Part shown: positions 1 to 7,617 of the stretch, piece after piece
How positions within the stretch are numbered: position 1 is the first letter of the stretch
Layout of the letters: each line of letters opens with the position of its first letter
NCBI GenBank assembly: GCA_003427395.1
Contig: BFEA01000038.1
Span: 1,414,117-1,449,066 of the forward strand
Direction of reading: 5' to 3'
DNA length: 34,950 nucleotides
DNA from: Chara braunii
Lineage: Eukaryota > Streptophyta > Charophyceae > Charales > Characeae
Notes under the pieces: generated by a model
What the model saw: only the letters and a program-made list of their open reading frames with translations
Database searches by the model: none
What the model was told of the DNA's origin: nothing
Position numbers and translations under genes: made by a program

Positions 1-21
1 GGACCTTCCCTTGTCCTTGCA

Positions 22-74
22 CGGCCCGGCCGCCCGGGAAAATAGGCTGACCCGGGCGCCCCGGCTGGTAGCCT
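22..74 (-). repeat. GC-rich dispersed repeat, copy 1
   Basis: Read on the minus strand this block matches 12849-12895 almost base for base (CTACCAGCCGG, then CGCCCGGGTCA, then CCTATTTTCCCGG), with only a few differences. It is one of two copies in opposite orientation about 12.8 kb apart. No coding content is seen. It probably belongs to the repeat whose left end (TTAACCACCAGTAC) lies at 12822. Confidence 0.6.
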
Positions 75-339
75 AGGGAAAGGGATGTTTTCATTATATG
101 AGCAAAAGGAGGCCAGGAATACCTCCACATCTCAACCCAGAAACCTGGGCCCCATACCCAGCTTAGGCTCATACTGGAAAACGGGTCTAGTGTCCCATGC
201 TTTAAAATCTCCACATGCTATTCCAGAACAAGTTGTAGAATCTGGACTAACAAACCACACTCAGAAAAAGGAAAGCAGAAAAACCAAAACTTCAATATAG
301 GCGGTCAAAATTATTTTTTGCCTGTTGCCAGGTTTGGCG

Positions 340-620
340 AATAGTAGCCTAATAGTCCCTGTCCCTTCTTGTGACAAAGGGCAAAGGGCAAAACCCGAAA
401 GGATGTCGCGATCACACGGCATGCATTTGCACGCCATATGATCGCGATCACACAGAGATAAAGTCGGCAAAACCTGAAAGGATGTCAAATGGAAAAATTC
501 ACATCATGTACGTCCCATCCTACGTAGCCTCCACCATCATACCGTCATCCCCAAGAAACGGCCTACTGCCACACCGTCTGGGAGCTAACCTCCGTATTGA
601 CTACCTTATAGTCTCTGTCC
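340..620. repeat. Short direct repeats in non-coding DNA
   Basis: A 21-base segment at 387-407 recurs at 466-486 with one change, and GCGATCACAC follows or precedes each copy. A block around 345-375 (TAGTCCCTGTCCC) recurs in altered form around 608-630. Nothing here resembles a gene; it reads as tandemly duplicated intergenic or intronic sequence. Confidence 0.5.
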
Positions 621-642
621 CTTTCTGTCACAGAACTCACAA

Positions 643-738
643 CTTTTTTTTTTTTTTTTTTGGGTTTGGGTTTTGGTTTTGGTTGGGTTTTGGTTTGGTT
701 TGGTTTGGTTTGGTCTGGTTTGGTTTGGTTTTTATCTG
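643..738. repeat. T-run and (TTTGG)n tract
   Basis: A run of T is followed by about 75 bases of GGTTT/GGTTTT units with no A on the + strand, giving a strongly strand-asymmetric tract. It overlaps no gene. It lacks the A of plant telomere repeats (TTTAGGG), so I call it simple sequence. Confidence 0.8.
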
Positions 739-1157
739 GAAACATGGAAGGAGCAGTGGCCATGGCTTTTACACAAGCTGCAGGCTGAGGCTGAGAGGCT
801 GAGGCTGCCAGGCCAGGCTGACACGCCGCTCTGTGACTGCAGAGCCCTGCTCCTCTGACCCATCATAGGTTCTTCCAAGAAGCTGGAGATTCAGTGGAGA
901 ACTAGAAACCCAAAAGAACATCTCCAAATGTTATCTTTGGTGTACCGACGCGCCCTTCACCAGTGTGGACGGATGCCCGATTGCCTATACACGAGCTGCA
1001 ACAGCACCTCTCTTCAATGGGCATTTACAGTCAGGATGTTTTGTGTTCCGTTTCGCTCCTGTGTGCGAAAGTTCTGAAGGCATTTCTTTCTTGTCAATGG
1101 GCAAAAAAAAACACAAAAACAAAACACCTGTGAGGCACAATGATGGGTATGAACTTA

Positions 1158-1372
1158 TGCAGTACTATGAAGTACTATGAAGTACCATGAAGTACTATGG
1201 AGTACTAGTATTAAGTAGTATGGAGTACTGTGCAGTACTATGCAGTACTATGAGGTACCATGCACTCCTATGTAGTATTATGCGGTACTATGATGTACTA
1301 TGCACTCCTATTATGCAGTACTATGATGTACTATGAGGTACTCTGCAGTAGTATGAAGTACTATGTGCATAA
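1158..1372. repeat. AGTACTATG minisatellite
   Basis: About twenty imperfect 9-10 base units built on AGTACTATGA, AGTACTATGC and GGTACTATG follow one another. Each unit carries the self-complementary core AGTACT or GTAC, so the array can pair with itself in many registers. The 700 bases before it (740-1157) show no gene. Confidence 0.85.
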
Positions 1373-1468
1373 CATAGTACTTCATCCAGGGATAAACTTC
1401 AAGATATGTGCCTTTGATGTGACAGTATATGTCTGTATGGCTTGTAGATGGATCTGATTGAACACAAG

Positions 1469-1548
1469 CATGCAGGTAAGGCAATCGGATTTGTATCCAC
1501 CGGATCTGATTGAAGACAAGATACAAAACGGATTGCCTCACCTGCATG
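1469..1548. repeat. Fold-back hairpin with 29-base arms
   Basis: The left arm 1469-1497 and right arm 1520-1548 are reverse complements at 26 of 29 positions, separated by 22 bases. An 18/19 direct repeat (GGATCTGATTGA...) lies at 1450-1468 and again at 1502-1520, so the second copy sits inside the loop. This is either a small fold-back transposon or a hairpin RNA precursor. Expression cannot be judged from sequence. Confidence 0.75.
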
Positions 1549-1654
1549 TGCTGTATGATGGTGGGTGTGAGAGATTGTGTTCTACTGTGTAACATGCTAA
1601 CCTCTTTTTTTTGGGTCTGACAATGTTTGAAAATCTAAGCAGACCTTGGTAGGG

Positions 1655-1760
1655 GGAATGATATGAGCATCTCCTTCTAGTGGGCCCAACCCTAGATGCT
1701 CTGGTCTATTGGTGGGGAGCGGCACCTGCTGGAAACCGGGTCCCACGTCCCATTATACAT
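1655..1760 (+). repeat. SINE-like family A, copy
   Basis: The segment has the family order: GAATGATATGAGCATC, then GGTCTATTGGTGGGGAGC, then CACCTGCTGGAAACCGGGTC, then a CGTCC-type end. The same order occurs at 10055-10115, 21713-21830, 24146-24292, 25675-25745 and 27165-27262. The start resembles a tRNA A box (GATAAGAGC in other copies). It is a short non-autonomous element or a fragment of one. Confidence 0.6.
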
Positions 1761-1987
1761 TTCTTCCAACCTCTTCCCAAGGGCCATTATCCGGTTTCGG
1801 CTTTCGTAAGCACCCGAACACAAGAAATTAACTGAAAGCTGCGTGTAGCGTCTTCAGCCTCCTGTTATGTACCTGATTGAACTTCAATCACAAAGAATTC
1901 ACACGTTCCCATACACGCATGCAATTGCAGAGTAGACTCGAAGGAGGCAAATCCGCAGAAAACCGGAGGGAGATAAATCAGAATTGA

Positions 1988-2025
1988 ATTTCAGATTCAA
2001 TCAAAGCATTCAATTGGGAAACAAG
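1988..2025 (+). pseudogene. Degenerate copy of a kinase exon 5' edge
   Basis: CAGATTCAATCAAAGC and AATTGGGAAAC match the 5' end of the kinase exon beginning at 2507, about 29 of 32 bases overall. After AAACAAG the match stops. No downstream kinase motif follows, so this is a copied exon edge and not a working exon. Confidence 0.55.
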
Positions 2026-2040
2026 TGTGCACATAACACT

Positions 2041-2180
2041 CCCACGGCCGCCAGATGGGTGTAACCTGATAACCTGGTGTTCTGCGTGTGTATGGTGACA
2101 TTTGAATGCGGGTTTGAAATTGTGAAACGATCGTGCACACAACACTCCCGTGGCCGCCAGATGGGATTAACCTGCTATAA
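2041..2180. repeat. Duplicated CCGCCAGATGG segment
   Basis: GTGCACATAACACTCCCACGG followed by CCGCCAGATGG and AACCTG (2027-2072) recurs in altered form at 2133-2180. Related AACCTGGTG blocks recur at 2260 and 2452. The region 5' of the kinase exon is therefore a patchwork of tandem copies. A T-rich stretch (2181-2260) follows. Confidence 0.55.
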
Positions 2181-2321
2181 CCTTTTTTTTTTTGTTCCCC
2201 TTTTTTTTCTTTTTTATTATTATTATTTTTATTTTTATTTTTACTTTTTATTTTTTTTAACCTGGTGTATCTGAAAATAATAAAATGTTTGTTCTATCAT
2301 CTATGGTTACTGGACTTTTGT

Positions 2322-2405
2322 TGGATTCAGGTCCAGATCCAATCAACTCATTCGATTGGGAGAATTTGGGACACAAGGATGAAGATTGCAATTAGAGCTG
2401 CTTGT
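2322..2405 (+). pseudogene. Second degenerate copy of the kinase exon 5' edge
   Basis: TTGGATTCAG, GTCCAGATCCAATCAA and GATGAAGATTGCAATTAGAG repeat the acceptor and first about 70 bases of the exon at 2507. In the true exon frame an early stop appears where ATCGG became ATTAG. The block then runs into GTGTGAGATTGTG repeats. It looks like a tandem duplication of the intron-exon junction that has decayed. Confidence 0.65.
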
Positions 2406-2506
2406 GGGTGTGTGAGATTGTGTGAGATTGTGTTCCACTGTGTAGCCTGCTAACCTGGTGAATCTGCAAACCTTTGCTATTGTTATTGTACTTCGGTTGG
2501 ATTCAG

Positions 2507-2747
2507 GTCCAGATTCAATCAAAGCGCTGAATTGGGAAACGAGGATGAAGATTGCAATCGGTGCTGCCAAGGGATTAGCATACCTTCATGAAGAAGCACA
2601 ACCCTGTGTGATTCATCGGGACTTCAAGGCATCAAACATTTTGTTGGAGAATGATTTCACTTCAAAGGTTGCAGATTTTGGGCTGGCAAAGCAAGCTCCA
2701 GATGCACGGGGCGGTTACGTCTCCACCCGAGTTATGGGCACCTTCGG
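2507..2747 (+). CDS. ALE2-like receptor-like kinase, catalytic-loop exon
   Basis: This internal exon of a plant receptor-like Ser/Thr kinase encodes the middle of the kinase domain. Visible motifs are [19 protein letters not shown] (helix E), [11 protein letters not shown] (subdomain VIb; RD-type catalytic loop with Asp and Asn), DFGLA (VII, Mg-binding Asp) and STRVMGTFG at the start of the activation-segment end. The acceptor is GGATTCAG before 2507. The donor is GG|GTACG at 2748, leaving phase 2, which the next exon completes as Gly-Tyr. The motif set resembles the ALE2 / extensin-like RLK group that acts at the plasma membrane in epidermal and surface signalling; that is family knowledge, and the ligand is unknown. 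The N-lobe (Gly-rich loop, catalytic Lys) and any extracellular domain are not recognisable upstream in this window. Confidence 0.88.
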
Positions 2748-2785
2748 GTACGTCTGCTTATAGCACACTAAGGGGGGTGAGAAGA

Positions 2786-2788
<3 letters not shown>

Positions 2789-2822
<34 letters not shown>
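2789..2822 (+). repeat. 34-base G homopolymer
   Basis: An uninterrupted run of 34 G, flanked by GGGGGGTGAGAAGAGGA and CGGTGGCGG, lies just inside the kinase intron, 41 bases from the donor. Long G-runs can form quadruplex structures in DNA or pre-mRNA. Its exact length may be unreliable in the assembly. Confidence 0.9.
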
Positions 2823-3197
2823 CGGTGGCGGATGGGTGGGGAAACTGCTTTGAATGTGTTCTTTGCGGGTGAGGGAGAAGGGGTAATGATGAGGCAGCTG
2901 AACATGGGAGGCACAAACTGGGGAAATATTTTCATATAGTTAGTTGCCATTTCACCACCCTGACTGATTCGGGCAGGGGTTTATCATTTTTGCCTGCGGA
3001 AAAGCCTAAAAAGGGCTCCTTTTCATTTTTCGTAAGCAAGAAAATGGACCATATCTCAAATTTATATGCCTGTCATCCTCACGGCCTCCTGTGGCGTGCT
3101 GTGGGTTCACCAGCGGAGATGGTCTGCCGACGCTAAACTTCTCTTTGTTGTTTCAATTCTAATGGATGTCCCAAAGTGTACTACCTCCCACCGTCTT

Positions 3198-3293
3198 CAC
3201 CCGAATACAACGCCCGGTCATTCTTTTATAGCCGTATTTGGTCCGATTTGCGCACTCGATACAGCGACAATGACCGGGCGTTCTATTCGGGTG
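3198..3293. mobile_element. Fold-back / MITE-like element in intron 1
   Basis: The arms 3198-3222 and 3269-3293 are reverse complements at 24 of 25 positions, centred on CGCCCGGTCATT, with a 46-base spacer. Weaker complementarity continues about 10 bases outward on both sides. No coding capacity is present. A miniature inverted-repeat element is the simplest reading; no clear target duplication was found. Confidence 0.7.
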
Positions 3294-3524
3294 AAAACAG
3301 TAGTGACTATCATGACGTGAAAAAGTAGCGAGCTGTTGCTTGTGCGGCAGCGCTGTCAGCCTAGTGTTATGTGCTCTCGGAGTCGTTCTGCTTTCTGTGG
3401 AGTTCCAATGCCGAAGCAGCAACATCTTCGCTGAAAGGAGACGGAAAAGACGTCAAAAAGAAAGAAAAAGCAGGGAAATGCGAAGCGCCAGAAGGGAAGC
3501 AAACATAAGAATGCATCCCTTCCC

Positions 3525-3533
3525 CCCCCCCCC

Positions 3534-3562
<29 letters not shown>
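3525..3562. repeat. C-run then A-run
   Basis: About 10 C are followed by nearly 30 A. Similar homopolymer junctions occur at 3882-3898 (T then G). The translated Lys or Phe tracts are not proteins. Confidence 0.85.
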
Positions 3563-3567
<5 letters not shown>

Positions 3568-3754
3568 AGAATGCACATGTTCATGGTTGCGTACACTGTA
3601 TATAGTCTCAGAAAGGTAAAGGAAAAATGCAAACTAGCAGGAAGGTTTGATTTCCCAAAAGGGGCGGATTTGTTTATCTCAGAAAAGATTTTACAGCCTG
3701 AGTTGCCAGAATGATTCAGAACTTCATATGCGCAGCAGCAGAGAAGTCACGCCG

Positions 3755-3832
3755 ACAATCGGCACCCCTGGATTGGTCGGGGGCCAACCAGCCGACCGTC
3801 GGACTGGTTGGCACCAACCAGTCGGGGGTCAG
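3755..3832. repeat. GC-rich palindromic block
   Basis: GCCGACAATCGGC is a perfect 5-bp hairpin. Further on, CCAACCAG and CTGGTTGG pair around a CGAC/GTCGG core (3783-3812), and CCAACCAGTCGGGGG repeats the motif. A related block at 4115-4190 shares CGACTGGT(A/T)GGCAC. Probably paired pieces of one repeat split by the C-rich minisatellite. Confidence 0.5.
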
Positions 3833-3899
3833 TTTGCACCCCGCACAAAAACAAAAACAAAAAAAAACAACAAAAAGTGTTTTTTTTGGGGGGGGGGTT

Positions 3900-4025
3900 C
3901 CAGAACCCCAAAGAACCCCATCAACACTCCCATAGCACCCCCCAACACCCCCATACCGCCCCCTAACACCCTCATACCCCCCCCTAAATCCCCTTTGACC
4001 CCCCTATACCTCCCACCACCCCGAA
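3900..4025. repeat. C-rich minisatellite
   Basis: Imperfect units of the form CCCCCTAACACCCCCATAC repeat across about 120 bases, with runs of 4-8 C at short spacing. This pattern permits i-motif on this strand and quadruplex on the other. It is non-coding. Confidence 0.7.
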
Positions 4026-4161
4026 AAAAGTTTATTGCAGATTTGGGCTGCTCTCCTCAAGCTGCGCACGACCATGTAATCAGGGGGGGGGAAATAAAAT
4101 TGCAAGGCAGTCTGCCGACCGCCGAGGGGTCCGCCTACTGGTCCGCCCGACTGGTAGGCAC

Positions 4162-4181
4162 GCCTACCGCCTACGGTAGGC
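4162..4181. repeat. Perfect 8-bp hairpin
   Basis: GCCTACCG and CGGTAGGC are perfect reverse complements around a CCTA loop. It sits in the second GC-rich palindromic block of the intron. Confidence 0.65.
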
Positions 4182-4208
4182 ATTGGCAGCAGGCGCCAAA
4201 ACTACCCT

Positions 4209-4779
4209 TCTATGTGTGCGGTGGTGGTGGTGGTGGTGCGTGCATGTGTCTGTGTTCACTGCCAATACAATTCAGCCATATGTGTGTGGTGGTCGGGGGG
4301 GGCGAAGGGGGGGCGAGGGAGGGATGTGTCTGTGAACACTGGCCTATGGATCTGAGGTCTGGAGTTGTCTGCTGTGTGGCGGCTATGTTTATGTGTTTGC
4401 TTCAATGGTTCACATGCGCAGGGGGGGGCGAGGGGGGNATATGTCTGTGAACACTGGCCTATGGATCTGAGGTCTGGAGTTGTGTGCTGTGTGGCGGCTA
4501 TGTTTATGTGTTTGCTTCAATGGTTCACATGCGCAGCAACTCCGTAGAATCCATCCATATGCATGTGGTGGTGGTGGTGGTGGTGGTGGTGGTGGTGGTG
4601 GGTGCATGCGTCTGTGTACATTGGCCAGTACAATTCAGCGGTGTGCGTGTGGGGTTCGGGGAGGGGGGGCGAAGGGGCGGGGAGAAAGGGGGGTTGGGGT
4701 TGGTAGGGAGCGGGGGGTGCATGTGTCTGTGAACAATTGTCTATGAATCTGAGGTTTGGACTTGTTTTCTGTGTGGCAG
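4209..4779 (+). repeat. Tandemly duplicated intron 3' region
   Basis: A unit holding (GGT)n, GCATG(T/C)GTCTGTG, CAATACAATTCAG or its variant, a G-rich GCGAAGGGG block, then TCTGTGAACA, ATCTGAGGT and CTGTGTGGC(A/G)GCTATG occurs at about 4209-4437 and 4561-4790, with an extra partial copy at 4439-4560. Only the last copy has the acceptor CAG; the two earlier copies read CGG at 4377-4383 and 4493-4499. A single N at 4438 sits between two copies, so an assembly fault may contribute. Confidence 0.7.
4564..4603. repeat. (GTG)n microsatellite
   Basis: About 13 uninterrupted GTG/GGT units lie within the duplicated intron block. A shorter run of the same repeat at 4218-4239 marks the previous copy. 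Confidence 0.9.
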
Positions 4780-4927
4780 CTATGTTGCGCCTGAATATGC
4801 AATGACTGGGCACCTCCTGGTCAAGAGCGACGTGTACAGCTATGGAGTTGTACTTCTAGAGCTTCTCTCTGGACGCAAACCAGTGGATATGTCAGCACCT
4901 CAAGGACAGGAGAATCTTGTTACTTGG
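4780..4927 (+). CDS. ALE2-like receptor-like kinase, activation-segment/helix F exon
   Basis: The exon completes GTFG-Y and continues [13 protein letters not shown] (subdomain VIII with the APE motif), [18 protein letters not shown] (IX) and ENLVTW (X). It starts after TGTGTGGCAG with C as the third base of the Gly codon and ends TGG|GTAAGT in phase 0. The 148-base length and both junctions keep the reading frame with the flanking exons, which is strong evidence that they are one gene. The conserved Asp of DVYSYG is present. No stop or frameshift is seen. Confidence 0.9.
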
Positions 4928-5026
4928 GTAAGTGTTCTGACTCAGGCCATTAAAGGGAAAAAATATATATATTTTGTTGTCCTCTTCTCCCTCTCTGCCT
5001 ACGGTTTACCGGGCAGTTCTATTTGA

Positions 5027-5028
<2 letters not shown>

Positions 5029-5072
<44 letters not shown>
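5029..5072. repeat. (AT)22 microsatellite
   Basis: Forty-four bases of pure AT dinucleotide lie about 100 bases into kinase intron 2. The run is self-complementary. Nearby reading frames of alternating Tyr-Ile are shadows of it. Confidence 0.95.
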
Positions 5073-5074
<2 letters not shown>

Positions 5075-5164
5075 CTGGTCGTTGTCCATTAAATTAAACA
5101 AAAGACGACGAAGCTTTGAAAAAAAAAAAAGAGAGTTTATAAGTAACATATATGAAGTTGGAAA

Positions 5165-5271
5165 GTGTGAAATTGAATGCGAGGCTGAGAGAACGATCGG
5201 TTTTGTAACTTTTGTTTCATCTCTAGTAAACGGAGCGGAATGGCTGGTGGGCCTCGCATTCAATTTCACAC
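5165..5271. repeat. Hairpin with perfect 21-bp arms in intron 2
   Basis: The segments 5165-5185 (begins GTGTGAAATTG) and 5251-5271 (ends CAATTTCACAC) are exact reverse complements over 21 bases, with a 65-base spacer. Weaker pairing extends outside the arms. It could be a fold-back element remnant or an intronic small-RNA hairpin. There is no other copy in the window. Confidence 0.7.
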
Positions 5272-5532
5272 ACCAATCTTTGAATGTGTGGTGGGGCCCT
5301 TCTGAAGGATTTTGTACCGATCTTTGAAAAGATAAGGACAACGTCACTCTTGCTTTTCCTAATAAGCTTGTGAAACGTCCTCCTCCTCCTCCTCCTCCTC
5401 TTTTTCATTATCCTCTCCTGCTTCTTCTTTTGCGTTGTTTTATTACTTTCCACAGTTGTTGCTTCCTTTCGTAACGGCACCACTGCTTTTTGAATTTTCA
5501 CCCCATCAGCGTCACCTAATTATTGTCTGCAG

Positions 5533-5676
5533 GCTGCTGCTCCTTGTGATGATGACGAGGATGGTGAGGATGATGAGGATGATGAGGATGACGACGACAA
5601 GGATGAGGATGAGAATGAGGATGATGGGGACAATGATGATGCTTTTCTTGCCTCTGCGCCTTTTGGATGTTTATAA
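5533..5676 (+). other. Acidic exon-like segment inside intron 2
   Basis: After a plausible acceptor (ATTGTCTGCAG) a 47-codon frame reads AAAPCDDDEDGEDDEDDED and onward in Asp/Glu, then DDAFLASAPFGCL and a TAA stop. Much of it is a GATGAG-type microsatellite, so the acidic run may be incidental. No donor follows that would join the kinase frame. It may be a cryptic exon, a mobile-element fragment, or simple sequence. Confidence 0.3.
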
Positions 5677-6374
5677 TGTCACGCCACAAGTGAAAAAGAT
5701 ATTGCAAGCTTGTTCATGATGAGCTCCAAGCTTTTGATTTGAACACTTTGGAAACAATTTTCATTTTCCTTTTTTTTTAGTTTTATTGTTTTGTACGCAA
5801 AGTTGGGTAGTGAAGCTGGGAAAGGATTTGGCATGCAAACACGCTGGTCGTCGTGGATGTGAACAATGAGTAGGGGACCTGGGGTGCAGGGTGATGCAAT
5901 CCTTTAGCACGAAGCCCGGCTGAACTCGATGAGAAAACAAGCGGCCCCTCCAAACCAGGTCAGGTTTCAAGGAAATAGTAATAAGAAATGTCTGATTAAT
6001 TGTGGCATTTCCTTCGCTGCTTGCTGAAGCTGGTCACATGCAGAATTCAATGCCTTGTTTTGTCATTTTGATGTCCTTATGGGGGTGACTTCACTGTAAA
6101 TGACCTGTATTGGGGTTTCTCGACTCATTAAACCACAACTTATCTTCCTTCCTGAAAAATTGCCGCACCTCCCGAAGAGTCGAAGCAAGGAAAAGAAAAA
6201 CTGTGGGCGACGGACGTTGTATTGCCAATCGGACGGACCAACTGCCAAGGGCAGGGCTCCTGATGACTGGTAAAAGGTGGTGGTGGTGGTTTAAGGGATG
6301 AAGTGAGATGGATGGAAAAGAACAGAGAGATGAACTGGAGTGTGGTTTGTGGATTGTGTTGGGTTTTTTAACAG

Positions 6375-6959
6375 GCAAGGCCATTGCTGAAAGATAGGGA
6401 GCGTCTGGTAGAGCTGGCAGATCCCAGGCTTGAAGGGCAGTACCCCTTGGAAGACTTTGCTCGTGTGGCAGCGATCGCGCTACAGTGCGTTCTACCAGAG
6501 GTGTCTCAGCGGCCGTCTATGGGAGAAGTGGTTCAGCTGTTAACGTCCTTGCCGAGGGGCAGGGAATACACCCACAGTGGGGAGAGAGGATTAAGTGGAG
6601 AAGCATTCCAGTTCTACGGGACGGGAGAGTTGCAGAGCGGATCGCAGGCTGGGATGTACTCGTTCGGTTGGTCAGGCGGGTTTTCAGAAAGTAGCCATAT
6701 GTTCATCGAAGGTGCGGAGAGCAGAGGCTTTCCGTTGATGGACCCAAGGCACGGAAACGGGTGTATCTCTGACAACAGCCCACAGCAGTTCGGTAGCGGA
6801 CGGTCCTATCATGGCGGCGATGCGGATGGTTATGGGAACTGTGTTGACGGGGTAAGTAGGCAGCATTCAGAAACGTCTGCAGTCTCAGGAGCGTATGACA
6901 CGGATGCGTCTGTCCCGCGAACAGCTGTGATCTCAGAGTGTTTCTCCGAGGGGAGATGA
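6375..6959 (+). CDS. ALE2-like receptor-like kinase, terminal exon
   Basis: The exon begins ARPLLKDRERLVELADPRLE, then ALQCVLPEVSQRPSMGEVV (subdomain XI with the conserved Arg), which closes the kinase domain at about residue 62 of the exon. It then runs about 130 residues of Gly/Ser-rich tail (FSESSHMF, GSGRSYHGGDADGYGN) to a TGA ending SECFSEGR. Joined with the exons at 2507 and 4780 it gives about 323 residues without interruption. A strong internal donor-like GGTAAGT at 6850 means an alternatively spliced tail is possible. Tails of this kind lie in the cytosol after the kinase. No poly(A) signal could be assigned downstream. Confidence 0.88.
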   Translation, partial: ARPLLKDRERLVELADPRLEGQYPLEDFARVAAIALQCVLPEVSQRPSMGEVVQLLTSLPRGREYTHSGERGLSGEAFQFYGTGELQSGSQAGMYSFGWSGGFSESSHMFIEGAESRGFPLMDPRHGNGCISDNSPQQFGSGRSYHGGDADGYGNCVDGVSRQHSETSAVSGAYDTDASVPRTAVISECFSEGR

Positions 6960-7450
6960 GGATGTTGTCTCATCGACTTGATCCCAAACATGGGCAGCAG
7001 TGCGCGGTGGCCTGGCCAAACATGGGAATAAGAGAAGAGGGGTTGTGTTCCCCTGTCAATGGCTGAATGCTCTGTACAAAGGAATTGTCAATTCGGCACC
7101 TATAGGCTTGCTGAGAGTCATGGAGGAGTCTGGATGGCGTTGGAGCGACTCTATTCAATGAACTGGCTATTCTCCTCAAAGCGTAGGCCAAGGCTCTTTC
7201 GAAGAGGTCGACATGTATTGCTTTCGGCAACAGCCTGTCTGGCGCAGACCATTCGCCATGGGCATCTGGACATTCTTCGAACGGTGATGGATGATAAAGA
7301 GCTAAGGGTTCTTTACAGGCAAAAGCACATGCCATCTCTTTCAAGATCAAGTCTTGCCGTCCGAGAGTCGTCTGGCCGTCGTCCCGGCTTATTTGTCTGG
7401 GTTTCCAGGCATTCTCATGGACACAAGTGCAGCTTTTGAAGGTGAGGTTC
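6960..7450. other. No gene seen (kinase 3' flank)
   Basis: This is moderately GC-balanced DNA just after the kinase stop codon and probably includes its 3' UTR. The open frames on both strands lack recognisable motifs and overlap one another. I see no repeats longer than 15 bases here. Confidence 0.5.
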
Positions 7451-7617
7451 TATCATGCAAGGGAGTACACGAAAGATGTGGCATATGCAGCGAATCGAGT
7501 TCTTTCTCGGGTACCCTCTACCGGGCACCCATTTTTGTTTGCAGGTTATGAGGTTAGAATCCGTTAGATGCTGCCGCGCTTTGTGCATGAGATGCATGGT
7601 TGTGAAGATGGCAGCTG

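Larger units (their letters stand above)
2748..4779 (+). other. Kinase intron 1 (2.0 kb)
   Basis: The donor GTACG and acceptor TGTGTGGCAG restore the frame across conserved kinase residues. The intron holds a 34-base G-run, a fold-back element (3198-3293), a C/A run (3525-3562), palindromic GC-rich blocks, a C-rich minisatellite and a tandemly duplicated copy of its own 3' end. Reading frames inside it are repeat artefacts. Confidence 0.8.
4928..6374 (+). other. Kinase intron 2 (1.45 kb)
   Basis: The donor GTAAGT and the acceptor TTTTTTAACAG join Trp to Ala-Arg-Pro-Leu-Leu in phase 0. The intron contains an (AT)n run, a hairpin with 21-bp perfect arms, CTC and GATGAG microsatellites and a short open acidic segment (5533-5676). 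The remainder, 5680-6370, shows nothing recognisable. Confidence 0.8.

Noticed and set aside
656-738. Telomere-like G/T tract
   Set aside because: Units are TTTGG/TTTTGG without A, irregular, internal, and only about 75 bases long; it does not match TTTAGGG or TTTTAGGG.
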